A stretch of DNA of 64,000 nucleotides, taken from the NCBI GenBank assembly GCA_031296115.1, contig JARLGI010000036.1:37678-101677 (forward strand), given 5' to 3'. Below are positions 29,659 to 39,122 of the stretch, piece after piece; position 1 is the stretch's first letter; each line of letters opens with the position of its first letter. Position numbers and translations under genes: made by a program. Source of the DNA: Acidobacteriota bacterium. Lineage in GTDB: Bacteria > Acidobacteriota > Terriglobia > Terriglobales > Acidobacteriaceae. The notes under the pieces are model-generated. The model did no database searches, had not been told where the DNA came from, and saw only the letters and a list, made by a program, of their open reading frames with translations.

Positions 29659-30704
29659 ACGGACAAATGACCGCGGCGGTCCTCTACGGTAAAGAGGACG
29701 TCAAGATCGAACGCGTGCCGATCCCCAAGTTGGAAGAAGGGGAAGTGCTGGTCAAGGTGCAAGTGGCCCTGACCTGCGGCACCGATCTGAAGGTGTATCA
29801 GCGCGGCTATCACGCGCGCATGATCGTGCCTCCAGCCCTTTTCGGTCATGAGTTGGCGGGTGTTATCGAGGAGGTTGGGCCAAACGTCAAAGGGTTTAAG
29901 AAGGGAATGCGGGTGGTCGCGCTGAACTCGGCACCATGCGGCACCTGCTTCTACTGCTCCAAGCACCAGGAAAATCTCTGTCAGGACCTGCTGTTCAACA
30001 ACGGCGCCTACGCCGAGTACATTCGCATCCCGCGCCGGATTGTTGAAACCAACATGCTGGCCATCCCGAAGCACGTCAGCTATGAAGAAGCGGCGATGGT
30101 GGAGCCGCTGGCTTGCGTATTGCGTGGCTTGCACGAAACCAAGATGGAGATTGGCGACTCGGTCGCTGTCATCGGCGCCGGCCCGATTGGCCTGATGTTC
30201 GTACAGGTGGCCAAGCTCACGGGATGTAATGTGATTTCTGTGGTGAAACGCGACTCTCAGGTGGCAGCCGCGCGCCGCATTGGCGCAGATAGCGCGGTGC
30301 AGATTACCGCCGTAGATGATCCCGTAAAAGCCGTGCGCAAACTGACGCCGGATTTCCGGGGCTGCGACGTGGTGATCGAAGCCGTAGGCCGCCCGCAGGC
30401 GTGGGAATGGTCAATCGACATGGTGCGCAAGGGCGGCACGGTGAACTTCTTTGGCGGATGTGCCAACGGCACCACCGTCGCTCTGGACACCCAGCGCCTG
30501 CATTACAACGAATTGACGCTGAAGGCCACCTTCCATCACACGCCGGAGACGGTGCGCAAGGCCTTCTCGCTGATCTGCGAGAACAAAATCAAAGGCACCG
30601 ACTACATCACCGGCGAGGCGCCACTTTCCAGACTGCAGCAGGTGCTGCGTCACATGCTCAACCGTAACGGCGACATTAAGACAGCCATTATTCCGGGGCA
30701 ATGA
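29637..30704 (+). CDS. Zinc-dependent MDR-family alcohol dehydrogenase (second copy)
   Basis: 355 aa; 'ALTCGTDLKVY', 'GHELAGVIEEVG', 'CGTCFYCSKHQENLC', 'VIGAGPIGLMFVQ'. Confidence 0.9.
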   Translation: MEGPSRVNGQMTAAVLYGKEDVKIERVPIPKLEEGEVLVKVQVALTCGTDLKVYQRGYHARMIVPPALFGHELAGVIEEVGPNVKGFKKGMRVVALNSAPCGTCFYCSKHQENLCQDLLFNNGAYAEYIRIPRRIVETNMLAIPKHVSYEEAAMVEPLACVLRGLHETKMEIGDSVAVIGAGPIGLMFVQVAKLTGCNVISVVKRDSQVAAARRIGADSAVQITAVDDPVKAVRKLTPDFRGCDVVIEAVGRPQAWEWSIDMVRKGGTVNFFGGCANGTTVALDTQRLHYNELTLKATFHHTPETVRKAFSLICENKIKGTDYITGEAPLSRLQQVLRHMLNRNGDIKTAIIPGQ

Positions 30705-30813
30705 GTCTGCGCTGATACTCGAAGGTTGGGTGCTGGTTTTGCAGAGTTCACAGCGGCCCCGAAAAGGGTGAGAGCAACCTGACCCCGGGCACGAGCCCCG
30801 GGGTGTTGTTTGT

Positions 30814-31788
30814 ATGGACCGTTCCAAGATGTCGACAACGCACAACAATGTGTCCTCGGTTCAGGCAGAAGTGATTGCGAAACAGGCTGCTGCCGGCTGG
30901 CAAGCTCTGCCGCCCGAGTACGCCATTCCTGAGCAGCCCCCCTCTTTGGAGGAGGCCCAGCAGTATTGCGCGCGCCTGGCCCATTCGCACTACGAGAATT
31001 TTTCAGTCGTCACCTGGTTTCTGCCGAAAGATCTTCATCAGAACTTCTACAACGTCTACGCCTACTGCCGCATTTCCGATGACTTGGGCGATGAAGTTGG
31101 GGATCCCCAGCAATCCCTGGCTCTGTTGGACCAGTGGCAGGGCGAATTGGAGCGGTGTTATTCAGGCGAACCGCGCCATCCCGTATTTGTTGCCCTGCGT
31201 GAGACAGTGCGGCAGTGCGATATCCCGCAGCACGAGTTTTCCGATTTGCTGACCGCCTTCCGCCAGGACCAGAAGGTCGCGCGCTACCCCACTTTCGCAG
31301 CCGTGCTGGACTACTGTCGGTATTCGGCGAACCCGGTCGGGCACCTCGTACTCTATCTTTGCGGCTACCGCGATGCCGAGCGGCAGAAGCTGTCTGACTG
31401 CACGTGCACCGCGCTGCAGTTGGCGAACTTCTGGCAGGATATTGCCGTGGACTTCGGCAAAGGCCGCATTTACCTTCCATTGGAGGATCTGGCCAAGTAT
31501 GCAGTGGGCGAGGCGGACATCGCGCAACGTCGCGTCACCCCGCAGTTTGTCGAGATGATGAAGTTCGAAGTAGAGCGCGGGCGTGAGTGGTTTCGCATGG
31601 GCCTGCCGTTGGCACGGATGGTGGACAAGCATCTCGCGCTCGACATCGAATTGTTCAATCGTGGCGGAATGGAAATCCTGAACGCCATCGAACGCCAGGG
31701 CTACAACGTTCTGTCGCACCGTCCGGCGATTTCCAGGCCACGGAAATTCTGGCTGGTGGCGCGTGCGGCCGCGAGAAAACTGCTGTGA
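30814..31788 (+). CDS. hpnC: Squalene synthase HpnC
   Basis: 324 aa; 'ENFSVVTWFLPKDLHQNFYNVYAYCRISDDLGDE', 'ALQLANFWQDIAVDFGKGRIYLP'. Confidence 0.94.
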   Translation: MDRSKMSTTHNNVSSVQAEVIAKQAAAGWQALPPEYAIPEQPPSLEEAQQYCARLAHSHYENFSVVTWFLPKDLHQNFYNVYAYCRISDDLGDEVGDPQQSLALLDQWQGELERCYSGEPRHPVFVALRETVRQCDIPQHEFSDLLTAFRQDQKVARYPTFAAVLDYCRYSANPVGHLVLYLCGYRDAERQKLSDCTCTALQLANFWQDIAVDFGKGRIYLPLEDLAKYAVGEADIAQRRVTPQFVEMMKFEVERGREWFRMGLPLARMVDKHLALDIELFNRGGMEILNAIERQGYNVLSHRPAISRPRKFWLVARAAARKLL

Positions 31789-32699
31789 GCGAGCATCCAC
31801 TACAGTTGCGGGCGGCGTATTCCGTATGCCGCCACATTGCTCGCTCGGCCGCGAAGAATTTTTACTACGGCTTTCTCGCTCTTCCCAGGCACAAACGCAA
31901 CGCAATCTCGGCGGTCTACGCGTTTATGAGGCGCGCTGACGACATCTCGGACGACCCGTCAATTCCGGTGGGACCACGCCGCCAGAAACTGGATGAGTGG
32001 ATCGACAGCCTGCGGCGAGTCGCCAACGGTGAGCGTACGGATGATCCGGTCCTGTTTGCGCTGGCCGATTCGCACAGGCGCTACAAAATCCCGCTGGAAC
32101 TCCTGGAACAACTGGTGCAGGGTACCGAGATGGACTTGCCCGAACGGACGGAGGAGGTACAAGCCGCCTGCGGCGGCGATGTTCCTCAATTGCAGTATGA
32201 GAGCTTCGAGCAGCTCTACGACTACTGTTATCACGTCGCGTCGGTCGTCGGCCTGGTGTGCATTCGCATCTTCGGCTACCGTGATCCGCGCGCGGAAGAG
32301 CTGGCCGAGCACACCGGTGTCGCTTTCCAGCTGACCAATATTATTCGGGACGTGAAGGAAGACGCCGCGATGGGACGCATCTACCTGCCGCGGGAGGATC
32401 TGGCGCGCTTCGGCTTATGTGCAGCCGCGCTCAGCAATGGCTCGGCGGCGTCCGTGTTCCGTCCGGTATTGGAGCTGGAGGCACAACGCGCCCGCGAGTT
32501 CTATCGCGACGCCGAAGAACTGCTACCGCTCATCGACGAGGACAGCCAGCCGGCGCTGTGGACGCTGGTCGAGATCTATCGCCGACTGCTGGAGAAGATT
32601 GCAGCCCGTAATTACGATGTTTTCACTGAAAAGGTGCGCCTCACCACTCCGGAAAAAGTCAGCGTGCTGGCCAAGGGCCTTCTGCGGCGGCTGTCGTGA
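31785..32699 (+). CDS. hpnD: Presqualene diphosphate synthase HpnD
   Basis: GTG at 31785 overlaps the hpnC stop; 'AKNFYYGFLALPRHKRNAISAVYAFMRRADDISDD', 'GVAFQLTNIIRDVKEDAAMGRIYLP'. Confidence 0.94.
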   Translation: MSEHPLQLRAAYSVCRHIARSAAKNFYYGFLALPRHKRNAISAVYAFMRRADDISDDPSIPVGPRRQKLDEWIDSLRRVANGERTDDPVLFALADSHRRYKIPLELLEQLVQGTEMDLPERTEEVQAACGGDVPQLQYESFEQLYDYCYHVASVVGLVCIRIFGYRDPRAEELAEHTGVAFQLTNIIRDVKEDAAMGRIYLPREDLARFGLCAAALSNGSAASVFRPVLELEAQRAREFYRDAEELLPLIDEDSQPALWTLVEIYRRLLEKIAARNYDVFTEKVRLTTPEKVSVLAKGLLRRLS

Positions 32700-34108
32700 G
32701 TTCCGGCAGCGCAACTCACCTGCCGCTTTCCGTCGCCGTCCTTGGCGGTGGTCTCGCTGGACTTTCTGCGGGCTGCGCACTGGCTGACGCGGGCTATCAG
32801 GTCGAGTTGTTCGAGCGCCGACCGTACCTTGGCGGCCGGGCCTCCTCCTACGAGCTTCCCGGCACGGGCGAAGTTATCGACAACTGCCAGCACGTGTTGC
32901 TGGGTTGCTGCACCAATCTCATCGACTTTTACTACCGGCTCGGAGTCGAAGAGCAAATCCGCTGGTATGACGAGATCACGTTCATTCTGCCGGGTGGCCA
33001 TTCTTCCATGTTGAAGCCGGGCGCGCTGCCACCTCCTATGCATGCAGCACCGTCTTTCCTCGAATCCACGGTCTTGGATTTGATGGACAAGCTGGTCATC
33101 GCGCGCGCCATGCTGGCGCTTGTGCCTGCTCTGCCGGAAGATGATGGCGAGAGCTTCCTTTCATGGCTGCTGCGGCACGGACAGACGCAGACGGCAATCG
33201 ACCGCTTTTGGTCGCCGGTGCTCATCAGCGCGCTGAATGACGAGCTTGACCGGGTGTCGGTCCACTACGCCGCGATGGTGTTTCGCGAGTCGTTTCTAAA
33301 ATCAGCGGAAGCCGGACGCATGGGTGTCCCGGCTGTACCGCTTTCAGAACTGTACGGGACGGCAGCGCAGTACATCGAGGCGCGCGGTGGAAAGGTTCAG
33401 CTGCGCACCGCGGTTGACTCCATCCGGCCCGATGCCGACGGCGTTGGCGTTTGCGTTGGTGCAGAAGCAGTGCGGGCAGACTATGTGATCCTGGCGACGC
33501 CATTCAGCAGTGTGGACAAGCTTCTGCCCGACGCACCGGAGCTGAAGGCTCTGGACGACGAGTTGCAGAAGTTGGAGACCTCGCCCATCACCGGTATTCA
33601 CCTGTGGTTTGACCGCCAGATCACTCCTCTGGAGCATGCCGTGCTGCTGGAGCGCACCATTCAGTGGATGTTTCACAAGTCCAAGATTCTTGCCACCCGC
33701 AGAGGCTCAACCGAAGGCGGCAGTTATGTCGAACTGGTGGTGAGCTCGTCGAAGACACTGTTGGAGAAATCGCGCGCCGAGATTGTCGAGCTTGCGGTCA
33801 GGGAACTGGGCGAGTTCTTCCCCGCGGCGCGCGAAGCACAGCTAGTCAAAGCCACAGTCGTGAAAGAAGTCCACGCTACCTTTTCGCCCCTGCCGGGCAG
33901 CGACGCTTTCCGTCCGGGACATGCCAGCCCGTGGCCCCGGATCTTCTTTGCAGGAGACTGGACGGCAACCGGCTGGCCGTCAACCATGGAGGGAGCCGTG
34001 CGTAGCGGGTACGGCGCAGCCGAGACCCTGACGCGTTCGGCTGGACGCAACGATCGCTTTCTCGTCCCCGATTTGCCCGCAAAGGGACTGATGAGGCTGT
34101 TCGAATAG
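32696..34108 (+). CDS. hpnE: Hydroxysqualene dehydroxylase HpnE (FAD-dependent)
   Basis: GTG at 32696 overlaps the hpnD stop; 'VAVLGGGLAGLSAGCALADAGYQVELFERRPYLGGRASSY', 'IFFAGDWTATGWPSTMEGAVRSGYGAAE'. Confidence 0.94.
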   Translation: MSSGSATHLPLSVAVLGGGLAGLSAGCALADAGYQVELFERRPYLGGRASSYELPGTGEVIDNCQHVLLGCCTNLIDFYYRLGVEEQIRWYDEITFILPGGHSSMLKPGALPPPMHAAPSFLESTVLDLMDKLVIARAMLALVPALPEDDGESFLSWLLRHGQTQTAIDRFWSPVLISALNDELDRVSVHYAAMVFRESFLKSAEAGRMGVPAVPLSELYGTAAQYIEARGGKVQLRTAVDSIRPDADGVGVCVGAEAVRADYVILATPFSSVDKLLPDAPELKALDDELQKLETSPITGIHLWFDRQITPLEHAVLLERTIQWMFHKSKILATRRGSTEGGSYVELVVSSSKTLLEKSRAEIVELAVRELGEFFPAAREAQLVKATVVKEVHATFSPLPGSDAFRPGHASPWPRIFFAGDWTATGWPSTMEGAVRSGYGAAETLTRSAGRNDRFLVPDLPAKGLMRLFE

Positions 34109-34181
34109 GGTCGTTTGACGGAGTACAAGAAAACGCGATCGCGACCCATGGCCGCGATCGCTTCTTCCTTTGCCATTCTGG

Positions 34182-36302
34182 CTACTGCTGCTTGTTTGCC
34201 GGCTTCTGCATTTTATTCTGCGGGTTCGGTTGCATGCCGCCGGTGAGTTCGTTGACCAGCCCATCGGCGTGATAAATCTTGCTCAGCGACTCGATAATGG
34301 CCCGCGAATCAACCTCCACCGTGCGCGCTACCTTGTCGCTGTATAGGAAGTCCCACGGCAGCGACTCGATGTTGCCGTCAAAAACAATGCCCACCACTTC
34401 GGCGTTCCTATTGATCAGTGGGCTGCCGGAGTTGCCGCCGATAATGTCGGGCGTGGAGACGGTGTCGTACGGAGTGTTGAGGTTGATGTCGGACTTATGC
34501 TTCAGCCAGCTCTCGGGCAGCTCATATGGCGGCTTGCTACCGTGCGCGGCTGCATGCTCATAAGCTCCGCCCATGGTCGTGAACCAGGGAACTTTCTTGC
34601 CATTGAGTTTGTAACCGGCGATGGCGCCGTAGCTGAGACGCAGTGTAAACGTCGCGTCCGGAGGAACGTTCAGCCCATCCTTGGCGAACAGCGCCTTGCC
34701 GATGTCACCGCCGCTGCGGCGAAACACCGATTCCACCTGGTCTTCATTGCGCTGGTGAAGTGCTTGCGCCTCGGGTTCTACGCCCCGCATGAGCACGATC
34801 AGCGGGTCCGTGCTGGCATCCACGGCAGCTTTACCACCCTCGTAAAGCTGTTTGCGGAAGGCGGGATCGTCAAGCTTCGTGCCGGCAATCAACTCCTGCG
34901 CGCGTTCCTGTGGCGACTTACCGGCCAGGGCCAGCTTGACGGTCGCGTTATCGGCTCCGAGGTTCTCCTGCATTTCGTTGAGGCTCTCGGCCAACTGGAC
35001 TTCGTCCAGCGATTTGTAAACCGGAGCGGTAGAGAACAACCGCTGCTCCAAACTCGGCAGGGCTGAGTCCTGGTAGCCGCGGATGCGCTGATTACTTGGC
35101 TTCTGCTTCTCGTAGGTGGCGCGTACGATGGTGCGGGCGTAGCGGGGAAGTTCTCCGCGGAAGCCGGCCTGGTTGTCAATGTAGGTCAGCGGCAGGAAAA
35201 TCTGCTTCTGAATAACGACTGCCTTGGCGATGTCACTCCAGGGATCGCCGTACTCCTGCTTGCGCTTGGCGTCAGAGCTGACGAAAGCCTGCAATGCTTT
35301 CTCGTCGGCCGCCTTCTTCGCCATCAGGTCCTTATCCTGCAATCCGCCCTGGTAGCCGGTATAGGCCTTGAAGCCGTTTTGCAGACTGAAGAAGTCGCTT
35401 TCTGCTTCGCGAGCGTTTTCTGGCGACTGTGCGCTAAATTTCTGGAGCATGTCGATGCGGCGCGCCAGCGACTTGAGCTGCCAGGGATACTGCACGTCGC
35501 GCAGAAACTCGAGCTGCGCCGTGGTGAGCAGTCGTCCGGTGCGGCCCGGGTGGCCGGAAACAAAAACCAGGTCGCCATCTTTGACCCCGTCCGGAGACCA
35601 CTTCAAGTAGTCCTTGATCTTTGCCGGCTGATCGTTCTCGTAGGCGCGAAAGAAGGAAATATCCAAGTCGTAGCGCGGATATTCGAAGTTGTCCGGGTCG
35701 CCGCCAAAGAAGGCGATGTCGAACTCGGGGGCAAACACCAAGCGCACGTCGCTGCACTTTTTGTACTTGTACAGGCTGTACATCGCGCCGGAATACAACG
35801 TGACCATGTCACAACGCATGCCATTGGTGGAGCAATCCTTCTCCAGGTTCGACATGACTTCGCGTTGTGCCTTGCCGGCGTCGGCTGCCGACATCCCGGG
35901 CTTGGCCGCGGCATTCACTTTGTCGGTTACGTCCTGGATATCTTCAAGGACGACAAACTCCACGCCCGGACACTTGGGCTCTTCCGCCCGGGTAGGGGCG
36001 TAGAAGCCGTTCTTCATGTAATCCTTGCCGTTGGAGGAGAGGTCGTGGACACAACCCTGGGCGATGTGATGATTGGTGAAAATGAGTCCGTCCGCTGAAA
36101 CGAAGGATGAAGAGCCGTTGGGGGCACGTGCGGAGGAAAGGCGTACGTGGTCAAGCCACGCCTGATCGGGGGCGAAGCCGTACTTGGCTTTGACTTTGTC
36201 TTTGGGGAAAGCGTTAAACAGCCACATGCCTTCGTCCGCGAAGGCAAGACTGCACAGGCCGAGCGTAAGTACGCACAGCACGAGCGCAACACGTTTTTTC
36301 AT
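34182..36302 (-). CDS. S46-family serine peptidase (dipeptidyl-peptidase 7/11-like)
   Basis: Start at 36302 (MKKRVALVLCVLTLGLCSLAFADEGMWLFNAFP); 'FTNHHIAQGC', 'DIIGGNSGSPLINRNAEVVGIVFDGN'. Confidence 0.92.
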   Translation of the reverse strand: MKKRVALVLCVLTLGLCSLAFADEGMWLFNAFPKDKVKAKYGFAPDQAWLDHVRLSSARAPNGSSSFVSADGLIFTNHHIAQGCVHDLSSNGKDYMKNGFYAPTRAEEPKCPGVEFVVLEDIQDVTDKVNAAAKPGMSAADAGKAQREVMSNLEKDCSTNGMRCDMVTLYSGAMYSLYKYKKCSDVRLVFAPEFDIAFFGGDPDNFEYPRYDLDISFFRAYENDQPAKIKDYLKWSPDGVKDGDLVFVSGHPGRTGRLLTTAQLEFLRDVQYPWQLKSLARRIDMLQKFSAQSPENAREAESDFFSLQNGFKAYTGYQGGLQDKDLMAKKAADEKALQAFVSSDAKRKQEYGDPWSDIAKAVVIQKQIFLPLTYIDNQAGFRGELPRYARTIVRATYEKQKPSNQRIRGYQDSALPSLEQRLFSTAPVYKSLDEVQLAESLNEMQENLGADNATVKLALAGKSPQERAQELIAGTKLDDPAFRKQLYEGGKAAVDASTDPLIVLMRGVEPEAQALHQRNEDQVESVFRRSGGDIGKALFAKDGLNVPPDATFTLRLSYGAIAGYKLNGKKVPWFTTMGGAYEHAAAHGSKPPYELPESWLKHKSDINLNTPYDTVSTPDIIGGNSGSPLINRNAEVVGIVFDGNIESLPWDFLYSDKVARTVEVDSRAIIESLSKIYHADGLVNELTGGMQPNPQNKMQKPANKQQ

Positions 36303-36473
36303 GATGACTCCGGACGCGAAAGTTCCGCGTGAGTGATCGTCCGGTATAGGGAGCTCCAGACGGGTAAGCAAACCCTCAACCATAACTCCGGAGAAGGTGG
36401 GAAGCAAAGATACAGCCGAGGAGCGGACAGAAAAAAGCGGCCCCGGAGGCGGAGCCGCCCGGATTAAGGTGCC

Positions 36474-37931
36474 CTAGTGCTGCTGCGTGGCTTTCAGCAG
36501 ATTGAGAAGCCCGTAGCCGAATGTATTGTCCTGGAAGATGCTTGGTCCACGGCAATTTCCCACCGCCTGAAGGTCGGTCAGGTGGATGGCCGAATGATCC
36601 ATATTGGACTCAGTCTTGTCGACGTTTCCGACGAGACTAGGATTGGCCTGCCAGAGCAGGGCCACGCCGCCGGCAACATGCGGGGCCGCCATTGACGTTC
36701 CCTACCATCCGGAGCTATAGCCATCGCCCGGCACTGCGCCGCGGATATTCACTCCAGGTGCGGAAACATCAGGCTTGGTGCGATGGCTGCCGTCGGCGAT
36801 CACTGGTCCTCGGCTGCTGAAGCTGGCGATGTTATTGCCCGAGTCGAGGGCACCTACGTCATAGGAACTGGCGTAGATTGCAGGGGGTTCCTGAATCGTA
36901 GAGCGCGCTGGACCGTAGTTGCTGGCGGCCATTACCGGGACGACACCCGCGGCCCTTACCCCATCCACGATCGCATGGAGAGTGTCGGTCGAGCATCCTT
37001 CAGAAGGAGGGCACGTCCAGGAGTTGTTGATGGCGTCCGGTGCCTTGGAAGGATCGCCCTTTTGGGGCTGACCGATGGGCCAGGTCGCGATCATAAACTG
37101 AAAGCACTAGGTGTATTACGCTGGCTTGCCGTTACCGCCGGAATCCATGTTGCGTCAGGCAATCCACTTCGCACCGGGAGCTACGCCGATCTGGTTCCCC
37201 CGTCCGTCGTCACCCACTTCTTCACTGACGGTGAATGTGCCGTGACCGTGCGGATCGTTCGGGTAGGTGGTCTGCTGCACGGCATCGTCCCAGTTATAGT
37301 CGTGGTTGACCTGTTGGCCATCCCACCCGCGATATTGGCTCTTGAGCGCCGGGTGGTGCCACTGAACGCCGGTGTCAGCGCCAGAGACAACCCGGCCTTC
37401 TCCGTGAAAGCCCAACGCCCAGACATCCGGCGCCTTTACCCTGGCAACATTCCATTCGATGCCCTGAGGCTGAGAACTGGTCTGCTGGCCGTCCGGATTG
37501 GGCAGCGCGGTGTGGACCAGCGGGTTGGCCTCGATGCGGTAGACATCAGCACGGGCAGCCAACGTCTCCATCAGCTTGCGGTTGCCGCTCACCTTAATCA
37601 TGTTGACGATGAAAAATGACTGATAAGCGATACCGCGCTGCTGAAGCAAGTTGAGAATCGGGCCCTGAGTGCGGCCGGCCACGGCGCGAAGTGCGTTGAC
37701 GACAAAATAGCCCTTCTCCATCTTGGTTTGGAGGGTATACGCAGGGCTGAGGTCGGCCTGCTGTGCCAGGACCACCAGCGCTTCCGTCGAAGCGCCATTA
37801 GCGGTTTCCGCCAGAATGCGCGGAGCAATCTTTCCACTTGGGTCGCCGGTCTGAGCTGACCAGCCGAGCGTTGTCATCACAGCTAGGAGCATCGTGAGCC
37901 ACGCTCCAAGCAAGAATTTGCGCAAGTTCAT
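36474..37931 (-). pseudogene. Secreted S8 (subtilisin-like) peptidase interrupted by four in-frame stops
   Basis: ORFs 37155-37931, 36702-37094 and 36474-36692 share one frame; stops TGA 37155-37157, TAA 37116-37118, TAG 37107-37109, TAG 36702-36704; active-site context 'SSGW*GTSMAAPHVAGG'. Confidence 0.85.
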
Positions 37932-38116
37932 AATTTGTCTCCAATAGAAACTGCCAAAAACTGAGCTGCGTTTGGAACGCTGAACATCAGGCCGAGGTAC
38001 TACTTAGGCAGGGCGTAGTATGTTTCCGGAGCTGCCGCGGGCACGGAGCCCTCTTCGCCTGATGTGTTTTCCTACAGCGGCTAGAATTATGACGCGACAT
38101 CTCGTAAGGAAGTGTC

Positions 38117-39109
38117 ATGAAAGCCGGAATCCTGCTTCATCCACATCCCATTGCAGAAAAACCACTGCACGTTGAGCAGGTCGGTCGTCCCGAAATGAAA
38201 CCCGGGCACGTACTTGTTAAGGTGAGGGCCTGTGGCGTTTGCCGCACAGACCTGCACATCGTCGAGGGTGAGCTTGCCGCGCCTCGCGCAAACCTGATTC
38301 CCGGCCATCAGATCGTGGGTGACATTGTGGAGGGAGCTGCCCGCGAACTCCCCGTTGGTACGCGGGTAGGGGTTTCCTGGGTCGGCGGCACCGATGGCAG
38401 TTGCTGGTACTGCCGGCGCGACATGGAGAACCTGTGTGACTCTCCAACCTTTACGGGCTACACGGTGAACGGCGGCTACGCCGAGTATGCGCTGGCCCGC
38501 GCCGATTTCGTCTTTCCGCTGCCTTCCGAACTCGATGACCTGCATGCCGCGCCCCTCTTGTGCGCCGGCATCATTGGCTTTCGCAGCCTCCGTGTTGCCG
38601 GAACACAACGCGGCGAACGGGTTGGCTTGTTTGGGTTCGGAGCATCGGCCCATCTGGCCATCGAGGTCTTGCATTCCTGGGGATGCGACGTTTATGTTTC
38701 GACCCGCGGTGAATCCCATCGCAAATTGGCCGGCTCGCTCGGCGCCAAATGGGTCGGTACGGAAACCGAGAAGCCTCCGGCGGAACTGGATCGCGCCATA
38801 ACCTTCGCGCCCAGCGGAGACGTTGTAGTGGCGGCCCTGTCCAGTTTGCGGAAGGGCGGGGTCGTTGCCATCAACGCAATCCACCTGGACCGAATGCCCC
38901 AGTTCGACTACGACAGCCTGCTTTGGGGCGAACGCCAAATTCGCAGCGTCGCCAACATGACACGTGACGACGCGCGCGACTTCCTGCAGTTGGCTGCCGA
39001 GATCAAGTTACATCCCAAGGTGACTGCGTTCACGCTTGACCAGGCGAACGAGGCCTTGTTGGCGGTCAAGCAGGATGCGATTGACGGAGCCGCGGTGATC
39101 CTGCCATGA
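38117..39109 (+). CDS. Zinc-dependent alcohol dehydrogenase family protein
   Basis: 330 aa; 'VRACGVCRTDLHIVEGEL', 'PGHQIVGDIVE', 'SCWYCRRDMENLCDSP'. Confidence 0.9.
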   Translation: MKAGILLHPHPIAEKPLHVEQVGRPEMKPGHVLVKVRACGVCRTDLHIVEGELAAPRANLIPGHQIVGDIVEGAARELPVGTRVGVSWVGGTDGSCWYCRRDMENLCDSPTFTGYTVNGGYAEYALARADFVFPLPSELDDLHAAPLLCAGIIGFRSLRVAGTQRGERVGLFGFGASAHLAIEVLHSWGCDVYVSTRGESHRKLAGSLGAKWVGTETEKPPAELDRAITFAPSGDVVVAALSSLRKGGVVAINAIHLDRMPQFDYDSLLWGERQIRSVANMTRDDARDFLQLAAEIKLHPKVTAFTLDQANEALLAVKQDAIDGAAVILP

Positions 39110-39122
39110 ACTCTACCGCTGT

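Noticed and set aside
37107-37157. Selenocysteine or stop-codon recoding in the subtilase
   Set aside because: Three different stop codons occur in the same region and the TGA replaces an ordinary structural position; pseudogenisation is simpler
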